DNA from: Xanthoparmelia taractica
Lineage: Eukaryota > Ascomycota > Lecanoromycetes > Lecanorales > Parmeliaceae
Length of the DNA: 25,985 bases
Direction of reading: 5' to 3'
Assembly: GCA_033085395.1 (NCBI GenBank)
Contig: JANQBS010000417.1
Location: 1 to 25,985 of the forward strand
The translations under genes were made by a program, and so were the position numbers. This document shows, piece after piece, positions 20,450 through 25,985 of the stretch (positions are counted from its first letter, which is position 1; each line of letters opens with the position of its first letter). The notes below the pieces were generated by a model. That model did no database searches. It was given only the letters and a program-made list of their open reading frames with translations, and was not told the DNA's origin.

Positions 20450-22631
20450 TTACAGCTTCGCCGGTTCGGTAAGTGATGAAGGTGGGTTGTTGCTGTTTTG
20501 TGATCTCCCGATTCGCTCTTTCGAGGCACGTTTCGTCTTCCGTCGTTTGGTTGATGGGGTCCAGTCAGGGTCAGGGTCAGGGTCCAGAAAACTCTCCAGC
20601 TTCGCGCCAGGAGGCCATGTACCACGGGAACCGGAAGTCCATCGATTGTGCTTGATAAGACGAGCACCGTGGACTACCTGACTGTCGCCTTTTCCACGAG
20701 ACATAACAGACCTAGGTTCCTTGTCATTTGTGCCCATCGATGCCACAGCCTAGGGTCTGTCAGCATGTTTGGGCACTTCCTCGATATGGAATGCGCTCAC
20801 AAATGAGTCGGTATTGTGGGCGAAGTACAAGTACACTCCATCCACTGTCTTCTTGACACCCAAGATGCCAATAGCACCAGCAGAATGGCTTTGCTTCACA
20901 CTAGGATGCCCTGAGACCCGCCTACATTAGCTGATAGAAACAGTCGCTGAGATGGGCAGATTTTGACCTACCCATAAAGTCTCTCTCAACGAAGGCTCGC
21001 ATAGCAGTGTCATCATCTGTCGACTCCGAGCCACCTCGTCTAGCTTTCTTAGAGGAAGAATAAAGCCGACTGGCACACGTACCGGCAGCCATTGTGGTAG
21101 CCATGTGCTCACCGGTACCACTGACGACCGTTGCAACGCTCGTCTTATCTTTGTCTTCAGACTCAACCGGTATCACAGCAGTACCAATACCGACTAGAGC
21201 CGCGGGACCAACACGGCCCTTATGCTTCATACCGATCCCTCCAGATGAGGATCCAGCGGCTATGTGTCCGTGACAGTCTATAGCAATGGCGCCGACAGTA
21301 TCAGTGATATCATCGGGCCTTGAATCAGTGTCCACATTTCCCTCCATCACCGCAGCACAGTCCCCGGACATTGGGTCTTCGTAGAAAGGCGGCGAGTGGC
21401 TTCTCGTTGGAGGTGGGGGTATCGGAGTTACAGGAAGCTTGACGCTACCATCCTCGGTCGATTCGTTGACTTCTGCGGCCATGCTGGAAGACGTATGGGG
21501 TTTTGGAGGACGTTTAATTCCAGACTGTAGCCAGTAAGGATCATCATCTACGAAACTGTCATTGCTTTCCTCGTCGTCATCGCGAGTCTTGATCGAGAAT
21601 TGCCCATCATTCCCTGGCTCGTTGGAACTCCAGGCATGACGTTTCTTTCCTGCTTGGGGCATTGAGTCTAATATGTAGCTGGCTTCCGAACGAGTTGGAT
21701 CAGTCGCACTTAATCGTGGCGAGTAAGGTTGGCTCTCATTCCAGCAAGGAGCCAGATCGAGGTTCTGACTATCGTACTCATGCCCGACCTTTCGGTTCTC
21801 ATCCTTCGAGAAGGGTGCATCGGACTCAAAGTCGCTCTCGCTATCTTCCGTGGTCCGCGCTTTTCTTAGATCCATTTTCCATCTTGCATAGCGTTCCCCA
21901 GCTGCAGCAGACACAAGGTATTCGGCGTTGACTACTGGCATGCCCAATTCAGATGCAAAATCCGTTGCTCCCTGACCGACCAACAAATTTGGAGGGACCC
22001 GGCGGAGAGATAGTGGCTTTGTTGAATGTTCCAGGACGAGTCGTGCGAGGTGAATGGGGTTGCGGATACCTAGTATAGTCAGCCCTCGTTGCATTCTCAA
22101 GAGTGGAGTAAGACCACATACATCCTACAGCACCAACCGCACCGCTCCGGCCATAGTGATCAACAATGGTGGCATCGCACTCGACAGTACCATCCATGGA
22201 GAGATTGCTACCGAAGCCTGCGTTTGTGATCTCCTTGTCTTCAAGTACTCTGATAGCTATTTCCACGGCTTCGATGGCACTTGCACCGTTGTTCAAGAAG
22301 GTCATGGCCGACTTCGCAGCACTAGGAGAGTGTTAGAGGATTGGATCTAATGATTGAAGAAGGAAAGCTTGTATCGTAGAGGTCCCTCTGATAACGTCTC
22401 GGAGAAGGTACACACTCACTCTTCACAAGCGGCCAAATGAACCTTTTCGTTCTGAAAGCTATGATAGCCTGCGCCCGCGTGAACAAATATTGCACAAACA
22501 TCCCCAGAGAGGCGGCGGCGCTGCGGCATATCCGAAGCTGCAAGGTCGATAGGCCCGTCAAGTTGAGCGTCAGTGAAAATTTCAGAGCTTGATGTGGTTT
22601 CGGTGCCAGAAAGACGAAGTGGTGAATTCAT
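20450..22631 (-). CDS. Taspase-1-like threonine aspartase (Ntn hydrolase)
   Basis: Five exons: 22631-22420, 22321-22122, 22069-20972, 20910-20801, 20749-20450; introns 51-98 nt, all GT-AG and in phase; 639 aa. Start is the ATG at 22631. Motifs of the asparaginase-2/taspase family are present: HAGAG (51-55), ITNAGFGSNLSMDGTVECDA, GRSGAVGAVGC, and the autoprocessing site ITD/TVGAIAIDCHG, putting the catalytic Thr at about residue 395, followed by SSGGIGMKHKGRVG and GTGEHMATTMAAG. By family knowledge the proenzyme cuts itself before this Thr and the alpha and beta parts assemble; taspase then cleaves after Asp in specific substrates. Residues about 210-390 between the two halves form a long acidic, Ser/Pro-rich linker much longer than in asparaginases. 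The C-terminus is extended with DPDPDPDW and a basic STKRRKTKRASK that could be a nuclear signal. A plain L-asparaginase is less likely given IRNPIHLARLVLEHSTKPLS and the linker. Confidence 0.9.
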
Positions 22632-22639
22632 TTTCGTCA

Positions 22640-23543
22640 CTTGAAAGCGCTTATGGATCCACAGAAGAAGTGGGGGAGCCAGGGTTTTGGCTCAAGAGAG
22701 GAAGAATATGCGATAGCCTGGTTGTTGCATTCAAAATTTTCTCTGGATGCTATGCTTTCTCAGGGACAGAGGTGTTTATCAAAGCGTGACGTTAATCGGT
22801 GTTGTGGTGGGCGTTCCAGTGAGTGAGATGAGGTCCCAGCTTTTCCTGAGACGACAGTCTTACAGACTGGATGAAGTCAAAGAATGCATCAGTGCAAATC
22901 ACAGAAGAATAGAGGAAGTAGAAGTTGGGCAACTTGTTCAAGAACGAAGTGGAATCTTTATGAGCTTTGTAGGTGGATCTCGAAGGTTAGAGACCTCTGA
23001 TCGAGTGGCGACGTCGATTCAATGAATGTATGTAGGCAACGAGCGGCCAGCGCTCAGTCTGTGGTAGTGATACAACGACGTCCCTTTCCAACAATAAGAG
23101 AACGTGTACGTTAATGTTCTGTTGTCAAAGAGATAATGCTAGGGATGCGGTGCCGCCAAAATCAAAACGAGGATATTCTTGAGCATTGCCACAGTAATGC
23201 TGCTGCCTTTCTCGCACAGCGCGCCGACTCCAGTAGTTCCTTCCATTTCTGCACAGCGATTACTGGATCATTACTGCAAACTTGCGAATGGTCTTAAGTG
23301 ATTGCTTCTTGTTGAACGACCTTAAATTCTCATAGGGCTGAGAATACGCCGTCCTCTAATTCCACCGAAGCTCTCTCCCATTGATATTCGAACTGCATAG
23401 CCACAAATTTAAGTATTGATATTGGACAATCAATCCGCGTCTACAAACAAGATCCCGGTGATTTCATAGCAAGGACACTAAATGATCCCTGGCCTTCCTT
23501 TAAGCATTTAACCGTTGTCCGCGAAGACGTATCTTGGTATATC
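22640..23543. other. Intergenic, no gene recognised
   Basis: This lies upstream of the taspase-like gene and downstream of the UPF0587 gene, both on the minus strand. Overlapping plus-strand frames (22589-23025) have no recognisable features. It should contain the taspase-like promoter and the UPF0587 3' region. Confidence 0.5.
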
Positions 23544-24227
23544 TTATGCTCGTATGATCTCCCATTTCAGGTCTTTGATACTGACTTCATCACCGGCCTT
23601 CTCGTCATAGTCGAACCATTCTCCCTCCTGCAGATCGATACCCGAGAACTTGGTTGGCGACTCCAACCCTTTAGCCTGCCATTCTCCCTATTACGCGGTC
23701 AGCAGGATAGCACAACTATAGAAATATCTCAACATGCATCTGATTTGAACTCTGTGAACTCAAGGCCTCGACAATCAAATTCGATGATGTTCTGCCTTTT
23801 GGGTGGAGAGGCATGTGTGTATGCCTGGGGGGGGGTTTTGATTATCGCCGTTGACTCTCTCTAGGCTCAAGTCAGCTTGTTAAACGTACGGCCAACTGAA
23901 TGGGTCACTGACTCTGCACGACTTGCAACGCCATACGAAGTTTGCCTCTCCCTTGCTTCCAGAGACCTCATTTTGTTCCTTACCTCTTCAGCTGTCTTAA
24001 TCAAGAGAAGAGATAGCATCTGTACACACGTGACGGTTCACACTAATCCAATTCGGATGGATCTCTCTACATGAGGTGCACTGCACTTTGAAGGTATAAT
24101 AATAAGGCTCTTCGGCCGTATCCAAGGGAAGAAGGTCGGTGACACTGCAGTCATCATCAGCACGAAAAACGTGGAATCTGAGATAAGTCTACCCTGTGAG
24201 ATCTGCTGTCAAGGCCAGCGCCAACAT
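23544..24227 (-). CDS. UPF0587/CXXC-motif zinc-binding protein
   Basis: Five exons are inferred: 24227-24193, 24144-24030, 23978-23913, 23860-23738, 23687-23544; introns of 48, 51, 52 and 50 nt; 160 aa, the usual length of this eukaryotic family (human CZIB/C1orf123, yeast YCR090C). The joined protein has the two zinc-binding pairs C34-TS-C37 (FKVQCTSCREIHPNW) and C68-KS-C71 (GEANFVWRCKSCR), the core PPKRQNIIEFDCRGLEF and the terminal GEWFDYDEKAGDEVSIKDL ending in EIIRA. By family knowledge it is a small zinc protein of unclear cellular role. Intron 4 needs a GC donor (GCATGT) to reach SD/GEWQAKG in frame, and intron 3 uses GTCAGT; intron 2 (GTGTGT...GTAAG) is the least certain. A run of nine C lies inside exon 4. 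No single open frame reveals this gene. Confidence 0.87.
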
Positions 24228-24635
24228 TGTAAGTACTGAAATATCATTCGATATGTTCTATTGATGCGAAAGCCAACCGTCTCGGTTACCGCACTAGCAC
24301 GTGACTCAGCCTTGTGTCTTGGCCTCGGCCACTCGGTCTCACAAAACGCCCGGGAATAATTCTGAGCAATCATGAACCGCCCGTACTTGATACCCAACAT
24401 CCATCGGCTCTGCATGCTAGCTTATATCATCAAAACGGTTGGACGATCACGCAGCAGCAGCCTGCATGGCAGCGCTAAAGTCTGGTGATTATGCATCCGA
24501 GGCATCCTCCCGAAAGAACTCACTGTTCTCTTCAAATGGATCGCCCTTGGAAGGCCTACAAAGACCTCGCCAGACCCAAATCGCTCGCTCCCACTGTCAC
24601 AAAGACCTGCTTATCACCTCGATCCACCTACAACC
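24228..24635. promoter_or_regulatory. Shared upstream region of divergent UPF0587 and cupin genes
   Basis: About 400 nt separate the two start codons, which face away from each other, so the interval must carry both promoters. An overlapping pair of short plus frames (24439-24691) has no recognised features. No clear TATA box was identified. Confidence 0.5.
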
Positions 24636-25364
24636 ATGGCAACCCTAACCCGCACAACCCACCTGTCTACCTTCGCATTTCCCCCACCTGAAGCGAGCCG
24701 TCTTTCCTTCAACGAACCCTTCAAGACCGACATCACAATCCCCGTCAGCTCAACATGGACGTCAGGCCGCCACTGGCACAACGAGCATGTGGAACGCTGG
24801 AAAGTGCTTTCTGGCGCCATCCTCATCACACTCAATAACAACAGCTTTGTCGTGACAGGAGGATCTCCCGCCGTTACAATGCCTCGCAAGGCGCGACACG
24901 AGTTGATGCGGTGGGATTGTCCTGGGCGGACGGGTCATCAGAAGGCAGCGCAGGAGGCTTTTAGGACCGAAATGTTAGCGAAAGGACAGTCAAGGGAGCT
25001 TGAGAAGTTGGGGACACAGGAGGTCGAGGCGGAAGAATCGACAACGCCTGCAGATGGCGAGAAGGAGATCTTCTTCCGAAATCTGTTGAGCGCAGTCTCA
25101 GAACCTCGGAGTGGTGTTTTGGGAGAACTTTTGAGGTTCATCCATATATTGAAAATATATCAGGGTTTGGATGCCAAAATGGTAATCTTGGATATGGGGC
25201 CTGAGGATGGTAACGGATGGAGAGCGATGGTCGAGGAAATGATATGGGCGCTTCTTGTGGGTATGGCAAGTATAATTTGTGCTGTTTTCGGTTTGAAGCC
25301 TGTGAGCGAAGCGTATACACCAGGTCCATTAGTCTCACGATGGGAAGAGAGGAAATCGAAATAG
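24636..25364 (+). CDS. Cupin-fold protein with C-terminal membrane segment
   Basis: A single 242-codon exon starts at an ATG in good context (CAACCATGGCA). The segment HWHNEHVERWKVLSGAILIT, with VVTGGSPAVTMPRKARHEL after it, is a cupin core: the His residues and the Glu of HWHNEHVE resemble cupin motif 1, and PRKARHEL resembles motif 2, usually a metal-binding site. An acidic, Ser/Thr-rich linker (about 125-145) follows, then a region of helices and a hydrophobic stretch WALLVGMASIICAVFGLKP near residues 206-224 that could span a membrane. By family knowledge cupins range from dioxygenases to isomerases; nothing here fixes the reaction. Similar stand-alone cupins occur near fungal secondary-metabolite genes, but no such cluster is visible in this window. 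Confidence 0.75.
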   Translation: MATLTRTTHLSTFAFPPPEASRLSFNEPFKTDITIPVSSTWTSGRHWHNEHVERWKVLSGAILITLNNNSFVVTGGSPAVTMPRKARHELMRWDCPGRTGHQKAAQEAFRTEMLAKGQSRELEKLGTQEVEAEESTTPADGEKEIFFRNLLSAVSEPRSGVLGELLRFIHILKIYQGLDAKMVILDMGPEDGNGWRAMVEEMIWALLVGMASIICAVFGLKPVSEAYTPGPLVSRWEERKSK

Positions 25365-25606
25365 TGGGGGATTAAGCTACGGGGCGCTACTGATAAAAGG
25401 GTGTTAGAACTTAAGAGGCGGATAATATTTATCGTAAAAGTATTGCCAACTGGGTTGAAGAGAACGGCCTTTTTTTTTCATCTTGTCTCTATACTCCTCT
25501 TTGCAAAACCGTTAACGGGAGGTTCGAGAGGCCTTAACAAAGGATTTTTTTTTTTTTGCCGGGGATAAACAGATCGTAAATCGTAGACTTTAAGCACGTA
25601 TATAAG
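25365..25606. other. Downstream region of cupin gene with T runs
   Basis: Contains T9 (about 25470) and T12 (about 25545) runs on the + strand and a transition to AT-rich DNA. The T runs may reflect the 3' end region of the cupin transcript or the border of the repeat. No gene. Confidence 0.5.
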
Positions 25607-25905
25607 AATAATTATATATATTTTAAGCTTATAATTAGTTACGTTAAAATTCTCGTATTTAATTCTTTATTTGATATTACTTATATATAAAGCGTAGCGT
25701 TATTATACGTTATATAAGATACTTAAATTTAAGATTTTTAATTTACTTTTTTTAAGATTTATTTAAAAATTTAATAAAAATAATAACTTTTCTCTTATAT
25801 AATAAGTAATAACGCTACGCTTTATATATAAATAATATCGAATAAAGAACTAAGTACGAGGATTTCAACGCAACTAATTGTAAGCTTAAAACACGTGTAA
25901 TTATT
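25607..25905. repeat. AT-rich 113-bp inverted repeat, RIP-like divergence
   Basis: The arm 25607-25719 matches the reverse complement of 25793-25905 along its whole 113 bp, with a 73-bp spacer. A long shared core is TTATATATAAAGCGTAGCGT. Most mismatches are transitions: where one arm has TTACGTTAAAATTCTC the other has TTGCGTTGAAATCCTC. Such C-to-T and G-to-A differences are what repeat-induced point mutation produces in ascomycetes. The element could be a palindromic non-autonomous transposon or the end of a larger element cut off by the window edge. Confidence 0.85.
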
Positions 25906-25940
25906 TTTATTACGGGTCGGAAAGGTGTGGTATATTTGAT

Positions 25941-25985
25941 GGTATGGGACCAGTTTTTCGAATACCATACCGAAAGGTATGGGAT
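25941..25985. repeat. Short GGTATGGG direct and inverted copies at window edge
   Basis: GGTATGGGA occurs at 25941 and again at 25976 running off the window, with an inverted copy (ATACCATACC) at 25962-25971. This may be part of the terminal structure of a transposon lying beyond the edge. Too short to classify. Confidence 0.45.

Noticed and set aside
25520..25540. tRNA T-loop-like GGTTCGAGAGGCC
   Set aside because: No acceptor stem or anticodon arm can be found around it.

Overview
The window looks like nuclear DNA of a filamentous ascomycete (Pezizomycotina, perhaps a dothideomycete). The evidence is short introns (44-125 nt) with CTRAY-type branch sites, conserved eukaryotic housekeeping genes with fungal architecture, a small secreted protein gene, and AT-rich repeat DNA whose mismatches look like repeat-induced point mutation (RIP). 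There is no operon structure, and no tRNA or rRNA gene was seen. Several genes were reconstructed by joining exons across splice sites that keep frame and family similarity; none has transcript support here.

Layout. 1-620 is low-complexity, first C-rich and then G-rich. 1451-1952 (-) is a relic of a fungal zinc-finger-type gene that lost its middle. 2557-3304 (-) is a two-exon single-pass membrane protein. 5315-6333 (+) is a two-exon secreted AIM6/GDPD-like phosphodiesterase. About 6.4-13.6 kb holds no gene I can call intact: a Q-rich open frame without ATG, decayed coding pieces, and a multi-exon pseudogene at about 12.69-10.79 kb (-) with C-to-T type nonsense codons. From 13.7 kb on, conserved genes dominate: UNC-45/Cro1/She4 myosin chaperone (13722-16273, -), a three-exon small secreted protein (16768-17278, -), TFIIH subunit Tfb4 (18775-20142, +), a taspase-like threonine aspartase (20450-22631, -), a CXXC zinc-binding UPF0587 protein (23544-24227, -) and a cupin protein with a C-terminal membrane segment (24636-25364, +). 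The window ends in an AT-rich 113-bp inverted repeat (25607-25905).

The genes are not an obvious pathway. The right half is a mixed housekeeping block (transcription/repair, myosin folding, proteolysis, zinc protein). The middle is an accessory, gene-poor stretch of decayed sequence. The most useful results are the two multi-exon genes that no single long open frame reveals (the secreted protein and the UPF0587 protein), two introns that need GC-AG splicing, the pseudogene with a nonsense pattern suggesting C-to-T mutation, and the palindromic repeat at the right edge.
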